Shown one piece after another: positions 28,605 through 35,968 of a DNA stretch of 64,000 nucleotides. The notes under the pieces were generated by a model. That model was not told the DNA's origin. It saw only the letters and a program-made list of their open reading frames with translations, and made no database searches. Source of the DNA: Chitinophagaceae bacterium (GTDB taxonomy: Bacteria; Bacteroidota; Bacteroidia; Chitinophagales; Chitinophagaceae); NCBI GenBank assembly GCA_019638475.1, contig JAHBTR010000005.1, positions 124,001-188,000 on the forward strand. Direction: 5' to 3'. Made by a program: the position numbers and the translations under genes. Position 1 is the stretch's first letter, and every line of letters begins with the position of its first letter.

Positions 28605-30758
28605 TTATTTACTAATTCCTTCTAATGCTAATAAGAAAGCATAGCTTAATGCTACATCTTTTAAATAATCAAAACGACCACTTGCACCACCATGACCAAA
28701 ATCCATATTGGTATGTAAGAGCAATAAATTTTTATCTGTTTTCATGGCTCTCAATTTTGCTACCCATTTTGCAGGTTCAAAATATTGTACTTGACTATCG
28801 TGCAAACCTGTTGTTACCAATAAGTTTGGATAATTTTTCTTTTCTATATTTTCATAAGGGCTGTAACTTTTGATATAAAAATAATCATCTTTCTTTTTAG
28901 GATTTCCCCATTCGTCAAATTCGTTTGTTGTTAAAGGAATACTTTCATCTAACATAGTGTTTACTACATCTACAAAAGGAACTTGTGCAATAGCACCATT
29001 CCATAAATCTGGTGCCATATTAATTACAGCACCCATTAATAAACCTCCTGCACTGCCACCATGTGCATATAAATGTTGTTTGCTTGTATATTTTTCTTTT
29101 ACTAAAAATTCGCCACAAGCAATAAAGTCGTTGAATGTATTTTTCTTCTTAAACATTTTTCCATCTTCATACCATTGTCTTCCCATTTCTTCACCTCCAC
29201 GAATATGTGCTATTGCAAAAGCAAATCCTCTGTTTAATAAACTTAACCTTGAACTACTAAAACTTGCATCCATAGACATTCCATAACTGCCATAACCATA
29301 TAAGAGTAATGGGGCATTGCCATCTTTTTTAAAACCTTTTTTATATACTAATGATATAGGCACTTTTGTACCATCTTTTGCAGTAGCATATAAACGTTCT
29401 GTTACATAATCTTTAGCATTATAACCACCAAGCACTTCTTGTTGTTTTTTCAATTCTTTTTTCTTGGTAGTCATATCATAATCATATACAGATTGTGGTG
29501 TAGTTAAAGAAGTATAAGTATAACGAAGTGTGCTGGTATTGTATTCTATATTTCCTGAAGCATAAGCAGCATAAGCTGGTTCGCCAAAATCTAAATAGTG
29601 TTCATTTCCATCATTTAAATTACGAACACATAATTGTACTAATCCATTTTTTCTTTCAGAGATAACAAGAAAATCTTTGAACTCATCTATTCCTTCTAAT
29701 AAAACATCATCTCTGTGTGGTATATAATCTTTCCAATTATCAATACTTGTTTTATCTAATGGACATTCCATTATTTTAAAGTTTAGAGCATCTTTATTTG
29801 TTTTGATTAAGAACTTATCATTTAAAGCAATAACAGAATATAATACATCTTTCATTCTTGGTTGAAATGATTTGAAAGAAGCATTGGGCATGGCTGCATC
29901 TATAAAAAATATTTCTGAAGACATTGTGCCACCTGAGTAAATAAAAATAAATTTTCCATTTTTACTTTTATCTACGCCAATATAATTTGTATTGTCTTTT
30001 TCAAAATATACAACAGCATCATTTTTTACATCAGCTCCTAATGTATGACGTTTTATTTTTTCTGAAAGTAGGGTAGTAGGATGTTTAGCTGTATAGAAAA
30101 TAGTTTTATTATCAGCAGCCCAACAAGCATATCCTTCTGTATTTGGAATAGCATCTTTTAAAATTTCTCCTGTTTCTACATTTTTAAAGTAAATGGTGTA
30201 TTGCCTTCTACTTACTTCATCTACACCAAAAGCCAATAATTTATTATCATCGCTAATAGTAAAACCACCAACAGAATAATATGGTTTTCCTTCAGCCATT
30301 TTATCTACATCTAATAAAATTTCTTCGGCAGCATCAAGACTTCCTTTTTTTCTACAATATTTATAATATTGTTTTCCATCTTCGGTTCTTGTGTAATAGA
30401 AATAGCCATTTTTAAAAGTAGGTACACTTTCATCTTTCTCTTTTATTCTGGCTTTCATTTCTGTAAACAATTCTTCTTGTAGTTTTTTTGTACCACTCAT
30501 CATGGTATCTGTATAAGCATTTTCTGCTTTTAAATAATCAACTACTTTGCTACTGTCTGCTCCTTTTTTAAAGTAATCAACCATCCAATAATAATTGTCA
30601 ATGACAGTATCGCCATGCCAAATTCTTGTTTCAGGTTTTATGTCTGCTACTGGTGGTTGAACATTTTCAGGAAACTGATGTGGTTCTCTTTTTGTATCAT
30701 TGCTATTACATGCTATCATACTGATTATAGTTGTTATTGTCAATAATTTTTTAACCAT
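28605..30758 (-). CDS. S9 family peptidase, oligopeptidase B-like lipoprotein
   Basis: 717 aa. An N-terminal lipobox (MIAC, Cys about 17) predicts lipid anchoring. Residues about 80-430 form a beta-propeller; the C-terminal alpha/beta-hydrolase domain has LLLYGYGSYG, IAHIRGGEEMGRQWYEDGK and the nucleophile elbow GGSAGG (about 568-573), with the Asp in TTGLHDSQVQYFEPAKW and the His in GHGGASGRF. It resembles oligopeptidase B, which cuts short peptides after Lys or Arg. E. coli PtrB is cytosolic, so the lipoprotein form implies a periplasmic role here. It is divergent from a lipoprotein gene across a G-rich repeat. Confidence 0.9.
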   Translation of the reverse strand: MVKKLLTITTIISMIACNSNDTKREPHQFPENVQPPVADIKPETRIWHGDTVIDNYYWMVDYFKKGADSSKVVDYLKAENAYTDTMMSGTKKLQEELFTEMKARIKEKDESVPTFKNGYFYYTRTEDGKQYYKYCRKKGSLDAAEEILLDVDKMAEGKPYYSVGGFTISDDNKLLAFGVDEVSRRQYTIYFKNVETGEILKDAIPNTEGYACWAADNKTIFYTAKHPTTLLSEKIKRHTLGADVKNDAVVYFEKDNTNYIGVDKSKNGKFIFIYSGGTMSSEIFFIDAAMPNASFKSFQPRMKDVLYSVIALNDKFLIKTNKDALNFKIMECPLDKTSIDNWKDYIPHRDDVLLEGIDEFKDFLVISERKNGLVQLCVRNLNDGNEHYLDFGEPAYAAYASGNIEYNTSTLRYTYTSLTTPQSVYDYDMTTKKKELKKQQEVLGGYNAKDYVTERLYATAKDGTKVPISLVYKKGFKKDGNAPLLLYGYGSYGMSMDASFSSSRLSLLNRGFAFAIAHIRGGEEMGRQWYEDGKMFKKKNTFNDFIACGEFLVKEKYTSKQHLYAHGGSAGGLLMGAVINMAPDLWNGAIAQVPFVDVVNTMLDESIPLTTNEFDEWGNPKKKDDYFYIKSYSPYENIEKKNYPNLLVTTGLHDSQVQYFEPAKWVAKLRAMKTDKNLLLLHTNMDFGHGGASGRFDYLKDVALSYAFLLALEGISK

Positions 30759-30834
30759 ATAATTTATTTTAGGATATGCAATGTAGGGAAATTATTTTTG
30801 AATATATTATAAAAGTGATGAGTGATAAGTAATA

Positions 30835-31022
30835 TGGGATTGGGGGATTAGGGAATAGGGATTGGGGGATTAGAGAATAGGAATTGGGGGATTAGGGAAT
30901 AGGGATTGGGGGATTAGGGAATAGGGATTGGGGGATTAGGGAATAGGGATTAGGGAATAGGGATTGGGGGATTAGGGAATAGGAATTGGGAGATTAGGGA
31001 ATAGGAATTGGGAGATTAGTGA
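30835..31022 (+). repeat. G-rich 22-bp tandem repeat in a divergent promoter region
   Basis: About eight degenerate copies of a unit like GGGATTGGGGGATTAGGGAA plus TA. Four closely spaced G-runs recur throughout (GGG-ATT-GGGGG-ATTA-GGG-AATA-GGG), satisfying the usual G-quadruplex pattern. It lies between the S9 peptidase start (30758, minus) and a lipoprotein gene (31180, plus). There are no unique spacers, so it is not a CRISPR array. Confidence 0.88.
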
Positions 31023-31029
31023 AAGGTAT

Positions 31030-31198
31030 TACCAAATTATCCAATCATAATTATTGGTTTCATTTCTGCTGGTTGGTTTTTGTAAACCATTGGTTAATTG
31101 TATTACCCTTTCTCCAACAATTTTTTTTATTCCATGCAATGTTTTCTTTACTAAAGGAGTCTAATAAAGAAAAAGGATTATGAAAACATATTTGCTTT
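31030..31198 (+). repeat. Promoter/leader duplication, copy A
   Basis: About 170 bp that recur at 31716-31885 with only a few differences by eye. The shared segment starts at TACCAAATT, includes TAAACCATTGGTTAATTGTA, ACTAAAGGAGTCTAA and the start codon, and ends after the sixth codon of the lipoprotein gene (MKTYLL). It probably carries the promoter and ribosome-binding site. Confidence 0.9.
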
Positions 31199-31701
31199 CT
31201 ATGTGTTTGGTAGTAGCATTGATAAGTTGTCAGAAAAATAATAGAGATATTATTACTACTCCAACTGTTTGTGATATACAAGAGGTTTATGCAAAAAATG
31301 CCAATAAAGTAACTATTACAAACGGTATATGGGGAACTGTTTCTTCTATGGAAGGTAATTGTATGCCTATAATAGACCCAAGTTCCAATGCTTGTAAACA
31401 CTGCCCTGTAAAACGAACAATACAATTTTATCCATACACTTTGCACAGTAATGCTACTATGATAGGCAGCTCAAATGTATTTTTCAGCAGCTTTAATGCT
31501 CCTCTTATTGCACAGGTTGATGCAGATGCTGAAGGTTTTTTTCAAATAAATATTCCTTCGGGACATTATTCTATTGCTATTGTTGAAAATGGCAATCTCT
31601 ATGCAAATGGCAGAGATGGGTATGGTGGATTATGCCCTGTGAATTTTACAGGTGGATTAGAAAAAATAAATCTTACAATGACTTATAAGGCGGCGTTTTA
31701 A
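31180..31701 (+). CDS. Predicted lipoprotein of unknown function
   Basis: 173 aa. Signal peptide with lipobox LISC (Cys about 17). The mature part has a Cys-rich early stretch (VCDIQEV, GNCMP, NACKHCPVKR) and a C-terminal beta-sandwich-like segment (FFQINIPSGHYSIAIVENG) that looks like a carboxypeptidase-regulatory-type fold. I do not recognise the family. Its promoter and first six codons are duplicated 687 bases downstream. It is divergent from the S9 peptidase gene. Confidence 0.7.
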   Translation: MKTYLLSMCLVVALISCQKNNRDIITTPTVCDIQEVYAKNANKVTITNGIWGTVSSMEGNCMPIIDPSSNACKHCPVKRTIQFYPYTLHSNATMIGSSNVFFSSFNAPLIAQVDADAEGFFQINIPSGHYSIAIVENGNLYANGRDGYGGLCPVNFTGGLEKINLTMTYKAAF

Positions 31702-31715
31702 GTGAAAAATTAGAC

Positions 31716-31885
31716 TACCAAATTGTCCAATCATAATTATTGGTTTCATTTCTGCTGGTTGGTTTTTGTAAACCATTGGTTAATTGTATTACCCTTTCTC
31801 CAACAATTTTTTTTAATTCCATGCAATGTTTTGTTCACTAAAGGAGTCTAAATAAAGAAAAAAGCTATGAAAACATATTTGCTTT
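31716..31885 (+). repeat. Promoter/leader duplication, copy B
   Basis: Second copy of 31030-31198, offset 686-687 bases. Its ATG at 31867 again begins MKTYLL but then diverges and stops after 15 codons (YAKIPCTGY then TGA). The copy therefore brings a promoter and ribosome-binding site in front of the next, frameshifted, lipoprotein gene rather than a second full gene. Confidence 0.9.
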
Positions 31886-31951
31886 ATGCAAAAATACCAT
31901 GTACAGGGTATTGACAATAGCTTTTACAACTTATATCTTAGCAGAAAAAAC

Positions 31952-32038
31952 ATGAAAAAAATACTTTTAATAACTGCTGTTATCAGCTTGATTAATTGCA
32001 GCTTCACACAAAATAATACCACTAAAAAAAAGAAAAGC
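31952..32038 (+). other. Lipoprotein signal segment upstream of a -1 frameshift site
   Basis: From the ATG at 31952 the frame reads MKKILLITAVISLINCSFTQ, a lipoprotein signal with lipobox LINC, then NNTTKKKKS. At 32026-32032 lies A_AAA_AAG, in exactly the zero-frame phase of a classic -1 slippery heptamer. A -1 slip continues into the frame of the 32062-32577 gene (EKHYAKVHSIMGTYEG), which otherwise has no signal peptide. Without the slip the frame runs about 60 more bases as unrelated sequence and stops at 32092. This may be programmed slippage, slippage-prone phase variation, or a simple A-tract indel (natural or sequencing). Confidence 0.7.
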
Positions 32039-32061
32039 ATTATGCCAAAGTACATTCTATC

Positions 32062-32577
32062 ATGGGTACTTATGAAGGATATATTTATATAAAATTAAAT
32101 GAGGCAAATAATGAAGAAATGGTAGAAATAAAATTAGAGTCATCTACCGAAAGAAGTAAAGGGTCTGTAACAAAAACTTCATCATCTATAAAGTTGAATA
32201 TATTGAGTATAAGAAGTATAGAAATAGACAGTGTAACCTATGAAATACGTCATATAGAATATGAGTACGATAAATATTATAGAAATTGTTGTGTAAAAAA
32301 GGGTATCTCCAACGGGTTAATAACACTGTATTCATGGGGTACAAAAACAGAGCCGGGAACATACAGCTTGCTTCCCAAAAACAATACATCTGCAAGATTG
32401 ATAAAACACATCAGCACTATTCAAACATATTTAGCTTTTGGCGGCTGCAAAGATTTTTTGAAAAAAATGAGAGATAAAGAAGACGGTTACTTTATGAAAG
32501 AAGATGCACCTGATGAAGAGCGATTATCTACATGGATAAAATGGATAAATGAAACCCAAAATTGTACAACAAAATAA
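32062..32577 (+). CDS. Hypothetical protein, body of the frameshifted lipoprotein
   Basis: 171 aa from the first in-frame ATG, but translation by -1 slippage would start at 31952 and give about 208 aa with a lipoprotein signal. The sequence is charged and beta-rich at first (GYIYIKLNEANNEEMVEIKLESS), with RNCCVKKG and a C-terminal helical part (CKDFLKKMRDKEDGYF). I do not recognise the family. A strong terminator follows 6 bases after the stop, which argues that it was a normal gene recently. Confidence 0.65.
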   Translation: MGTYEGYIYIKLNEANNEEMVEIKLESSTERSKGSVTKTSSSIKLNILSIRSIEIDSVTYEIRHIEYEYDKYYRNCCVKKGISNGLITLYSWGTKTEPGTYSLLPKNNTSARLIKHISTIQTYLAFGGCKDFLKKMRDKEDGYFMKEDAPDEERLSTWIKWINETQNCTTK

Positions 32578-32582
32578 TAATA

Positions 32583-32611
32583 AAAAGCCGCTGTTGAAAC
32601 AGCGGCTTTTT
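32583..32611 (+). terminator. Intrinsic terminator of the small lipoprotein gene
   Basis: A 13-bp stem (AAAAGCCGCTGTT and complement) with a 3-base loop and T5. It lies 6 bases after the stop at 32577. Confidence 0.92.
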
Positions 32612-32649
32612 ATTAATGGTAATTTATTTTTTAAGTGAAAAATCTTCAT

Positions 32650-32791
32650 TAGACTTCTTTCATAAATAAGTATATAAATATATTTTCCCGCAGATTTCGC
32701 TAATTTTCGCAGAAAAATCAATACACTATCTGCGTTTATCTGTGTAATCTGCGGGAAATTTTTATTGAAAAAGAATTATGAAAGAAGTCTA
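32650..32791. repeat. 142-bp MITE-like inverted repeat
   Basis: The ends TAGACTTCTTTCATAA (32650-32665) and its exact complement (32776-32791) match over 16 bp. Inside lies a second perfect pair, TTTCCCGCAGATT (32684-32696) with AATCTGCGGGAAA (32746-32758), and a third, CGCAG/CTGCG. The whole could fold as one long interrupted hairpin. There is no coding capacity. It lies between the terminator of the small lipoprotein gene and the displaced uvrB fragment. Confidence 0.82.
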
Positions 32792-32794
32792 TTC

Positions 32795-32945
32795 CTATTT
32801 CATTTCCTCCAACTCCTTCTGCAACCTAAACATCTCATCTCTTAATCTTGCCGCTTCAATAAAGTCTAAATCTTTTGCAGCTTTTTCCATAAGTTTTTTT
32901 AGATTGGCTATTGCTTTTTCCACAGCAGGAATAGTTTTGTAGGCT
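32795..32945 (-). pseudogene. Displaced 3' fragment of uvrB
   Basis: On the minus strand this reads YKTIPAVEKAIANLKKLMEK and continues through AARLRDEMFRLQKELEEMK to a stop, matching the last ~49 residues (UVR motif) of the intact uvrB at 33702-33855. The base differences are mostly synonymous (for example GCCGC for GCTGC), with a few replacements (ANL for TQT, Q for K). That points to a once-functional end from a related uvrB, not a fresh local duplication. It has no start or upstream domain. Confidence 0.88.
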
Positions 32946-32983
32946 ATATTTATAAATCTTTGCACTACAAATTTTTTACTGTT

Positions 32984-33442
32984 TTACTCTTCGTCAAATT
33001 GCAGGTTTTCAATATCATTTAAGTCTTTATAACGACCTGCTGCTTTTTTAGCCTGAATGAGTTGATTTAAGTGTATTACTCTTACATCAACACCATCAAC
33101 TTTATGAGTAGTTGCACTTTCAAACGCTTCTTCAAAACTTACTCCTTTTAAAGCAGTCATAATTTCTATAGCATAAGGTGGACGACCAAAAGAAAAAACA
33201 TCATATTCTTCCGAAAAAAATTGATGCTCAGGAATTGCAGCTAATGGTAAGCCAAATGCAGTTATAGCTTTTTGTAATTGAATAAAATTAGATTCAGTTT
33301 TATTTACCCAAATATCCATATCACCTGTACTTCTGCTATATCCTCTTAAAATAACTGCATACCCGCCAACAAGCATATACTCAACATGGTGTTTGTTAAG
33401 ATATTGAATGAAATCTGCAAAATCTTCATTAAAAACGTCCAT
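32984..33442 (-). CDS. Small nucleotidyltransferase-fold protein (MNT/DUF6036-like)
   Basis: 152 aa. The nucleotidyltransferase core is plain: VEYMLVGGYAVILRGYSRST then GDMDIWV (about 20-46), where the GG, and the Asp-X-Asp (DMD) that binds metal, match the family; a further acidic residue is expected in YAIEIM (about 94). Such proteins act as AMP- or nucleotide-transferring toxins or antitoxins, or as accessory proteins, so the role is open. Its ATG directly abuts the stop of the small upstream gene (33443), so they form a pair. The pair is bracketed by two copies of the uvrB 3' end. Confidence 0.8.
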   Translation of the reverse strand: MDVFNEDFADFIQYLNKHHVEYMLVGGYAVILRGYSRSTGDMDIWVNKTESNFIQLQKAITAFGLPLAAIPEHQFFSEEYDVFSFGRPPYAIEIMTALKGVSFEEAFESATTHKVDGVDVRVIHLNQLIQAKKAAGRYKDLNDIENLQFDEE

Positions 33443-33652
33443 TTATTTTTTATGTTTTCTGCTTGTAAAAATTGTTTTATCTACTTTCTTCTTCAAAAAA
33501 TCAGGTTCTCCAAAAGCAGCAGCAGTAATAATAGCTGCCGCTTTCATTTTTTCTTCTATTGTTTTATTATGCCAATAGTTATTATCAATATTACCGTCTT
33601 TTATCATATTTCTGGCTTCAAAAACAGTGGTATCTAAAAATTTTCTTTTCAT
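33443..33652 (-). CDS. Small basic protein paired with the nucleotidyltransferase
   Basis: 69 aa from the ATG at 33652 (MKRKFLDTTVFEARN); a TTG 9 bases earlier is the alternative. Lys-rich, largely helical (IEEKMKAAAIITAAAFGEP), with a very basic end (TSRKHKK). I do not recognise a family. Its position just before a nucleotidyltransferase and its size suggest the partner of a two-gene unit, possibly an antitoxin. Confidence 0.6.
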   Translation of the reverse strand: MKRKFLDTTVFEARNMIKDGNIDNNYWHNKTIEEKMKAAAIITAAAFGEPDFLKKKVDKTIFTSRKHKK

Positions 33653-33701
33653 TAAATGCAATTTACAATTTCTTGTAAGTATTCTTTCATTTCTATTAAA
33701 C

Positions 33702-35738
33702 TTATTTCATCTCCTCTAATTCTTTTTTCAATCTAAACATTTCATCTCTTAATCTTGCTGCTTCAATAAAGTCTAAATCTTTGGCAGCTTTTTCCATGAG
33801 TTTTTTGGTTTGTGTAATAGCTTTTTCCACAGCAGGAATGGTTTTGTAGGTTACTTGTTCTTCTGCTGCAATGTTAATACTGCTTTCATTATTCTGTATA
33901 GCATAAGGACTTTTTTCGTCAAAGCCTTTAATGTCTAATACAGCAGTTTGTTTCATAATTTGTTCTATACTTTTCTTTACTGTCTTAGGTGTAATGTTAT
34001 TGGCAATGTTATAAGCAATTTGCTTTTCTCTTCTTCTGTTGGTTTCATCTATGGTGCGTTGCATACTATTGGTTATTTTATCTGCATAAAAAATTACTAA
34101 GCCATCTGCATTTCTTGCTGCACGTCCCGCTGTTTGTGTAAGACTTCTTTCATTACGCAAAAAACCTTCTTTATCTGCATCTAAAATAGCTACTAAACTT
34201 ACTTCTGGCAAGTCTAAACCTTCTCTTAATAAATTTACACCCACCAATACATCAATTTCTCCCAAACGTAGTTGTCGTAATATTTCTACACGTTCCAAAG
34301 CATCAATATCACTATGTATGTATCTTGATTTTATATTTATTCTCTTTAAATATTTATCCATTTCTTCTGCCATTCTTTTGGTCAATGTTGTTACCAAAAC
34401 TCTATCTCCTTTTTGAACACGTTTATCTATTTCATCTAACAAATCATCTATTTGATTAATGCTTGGTCTTACTTCTATAGGGGGTTCTAATAATCCTGTT
34501 GGTCTTACTACTTGTTCTACTACAATACCTTCTGTTTTTTTCAATTCATAATCACCAGGTGTAGCACTTACAAAAATAGTTTGCCCTAAATGATTTTCAA
34601 ATTCATGAAAGTTAAGTGGTCTGTTGTCTAATGCAGAAGGTAGTCTAAAACCATAATCTACCAATACTAATTTTCTACTTCTATCGCCTCCATACATACC
34701 TGCTACTTGTGGTATGGTTTGATGACTCTCATCTATTACACATAAAAAATCATCTGGAAAAAAATCTAATAAACAAAATGGTCTTGTACCTGGTTTTCTT
34801 CTATCAAAAAAACGTGAATAATTTTCTACACCATTACAATAGCCCAATTCTCTTATCATTTCTATATCATACTCTACTCTTTCTTTAATTCTTTGGGCTT
34901 CTAAATATTTTCCTATTGATTTAAAATAATTAGATTGCTCCATTGCTTCATCTTGAATTTCATTGATAATTTCTCTAAGCATTTCTTTAGGAGCAAGGTA
35001 TAAATTGGCAGGAAAAATAGCTGCATCGTCTAATGAATTTATTTTTTTATTGGAGGATAATTCTATGGTTTCAATTTCTTCAATTTCATCTCCAAAAAAA
35101 GTAATTCTATAACCATAATCTACATAAGGCAAATTAATATCTATAGTATCTCCTTTTACCCTAAAAGTTCCTCTACCAAATTCTCCTTGACTTCTATTGT
35201 ATAAGGCATTGACTAATGAATGTAAAAAATTTTGACGAGAAATTATTTGCCCTTTATGAATACGAGTAATGCCATTTTCAATTTCTGTAGGATTGCCCAT
35301 ACCATAAATACAACTAACACTTGCTACTACTACAATATCTCTTCTACCACTTAATAATTGACTGGTTGCTTGCAAACGAAGTTTGTCTAACTCTTCATTA
35401 ATACTTAAATCTTTTTCAATATACACATCACTTACAGGCATATAAGCCTCTGGTTGATAATAATCATAATAACTTACAAAATACCCTACAGCATTATCCG
35501 GGAAAAATTGTTTAAACTCTCCATATAATTGAGCTACTAAAGTTTTGTTGTGTGTTAAAACCAATGTTGGCCTTTGCAGTTGTTGAATAACATTGGCAAT
35601 GGTGAATGTTTTACCACTTCCTGTAACACCTAATAAAGTTTGAAACTGCTCATTATTTTGTATGCCTTCTACTAATTGCTTTATAGCAAAGGGTTGGTCG
35701 CCACTTGGTTTATATGGAGCATGTAAATGAAAAAGCAT
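33702..35738 (-). CDS. uvrB: Excinuclease ABC subunit B
   Basis: 678 aa. DNA-damage verification subunit of nucleotide excision repair. Walker A GVTGSGKTFTI (about 38-48), the beta-hairpin region YYDYYQPEAYMP (about 91-102) that grips damage, FLCVIDESHQTIPQ (about 331-344), the helicase motif VGVNLLREGLDLPEVSLV and QTAGRAARN. The C-terminal UVR motif, DFIEAARLRDEMFRLKKELE, binds UvrC. The last ~49 codons are duplicated downstream at 32795-32945, and 757 bases of foreign sequence lie between. Confidence 0.97.
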   Translation of the reverse strand: MLFHLHAPYKPSGDQPFAIKQLVEGIQNNEQFQTLLGVTGSGKTFTIANVIQQLQRPTLVLTHNKTLVAQLYGEFKQFFPDNAVGYFVSYYDYYQPEAYMPVSDVYIEKDLSINEELDKLRLQATSQLLSGRRDIVVVASVSCIYGMGNPTEIENGITRIHKGQIISRQNFLHSLVNALYNRSQGEFGRGTFRVKGDTIDINLPYVDYGYRITFFGDEIEEIETIELSSNKKINSLDDAAIFPANLYLAPKEMLREIINEIQDEAMEQSNYFKSIGKYLEAQRIKERVEYDIEMIRELGYCNGVENYSRFFDRRKPGTRPFCLLDFFPDDFLCVIDESHQTIPQVAGMYGGDRSRKLVLVDYGFRLPSALDNRPLNFHEFENHLGQTIFVSATPGDYELKKTEGIVVEQVVRPTGLLEPPIEVRPSINQIDDLLDEIDKRVQKGDRVLVTTLTKRMAEEMDKYLKRINIKSRYIHSDIDALERVEILRQLRLGEIDVLVGVNLLREGLDLPEVSLVAILDADKEGFLRNERSLTQTAGRAARNADGLVIFYADKITNSMQRTIDETNRRREKQIAYNIANNITPKTVKKSIEQIMKQTAVLDIKGFDEKSPYAIQNNESSINIAAEEQVTYKTIPAVEKAITQTKKLMEKAAKDLDFIEAARLRDEMFRLKKELEEMK

Positions 35739-35756
35739 AATTGTGTAAAGATAGTT

Positions 35757-35888
35757 TATTGGATTGAGGAATTGGGAATTGGGGATTGGGTAATTGGGTA
35801 ATTGGGGGATTGGGTAATAGGGTAATAGGGTAATAGGGTAATAGGGTAATAGGGTGATTGGGTGATTGGGTAATTAAGGTGATTAGAT
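35757..35888 (+). repeat. G-rich short-period repeat upstream of uvrB
   Basis: Degenerate GGGTAATT and GGATTG units, then about five perfect 8-bp GGGTAATA copies (about 35818-35858). GGG-TAATA repeated meets the G-quadruplex pattern with 5-base loops. It covers most of the gap between the htpG stop (35969) and the uvrB start (35738), so uvrB's leader or promoter must lie in or beside it. Confidence 0.88.
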
Positions 35889-35902
35889 ACAACATAAATC
35901 TA

Positions 35903-35948
35903 TATGTTGAATAGATTATTCTTTATAAAAAATAATCCATTCAACATA
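35903..35948 (-). terminator. Hairpin downstream of htpG, probable terminator
   Basis: TATGTTGAATAGATTATT (35903-35920) pairs with 35931-35948 over 18 bp, with one mismatch and a 10-base loop. It lies 21 bases past the htpG stop. No strong T-run follows on the minus strand, so it may also act as an mRNA-stabilising hairpin. Confidence 0.55.
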
Positions 35949-35968
35949 CAACATTTAACATAATAACC

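Noticed and set aside
30835..31022. Possible CRISPR array
   Set aside because: The unit is contiguous and degenerate with no unique spacers, and there are no cas genes nearby.
31060..31446. A 128-codon minus-strand frame
   Set aside because: It is antisense to the lipoprotein gene and its duplicated leader; no start signal or family features.
32524..32721. A 65-codon minus-strand frame
   Set aside because: It spans a terminator and the arm of the inverted repeat and has no coding character.
35710..35895. A 61-codon frame upstream of uvrB
   Set aside because: It is only the translation of the G-rich repeat (ITLLPNPPITQLPN-type text).
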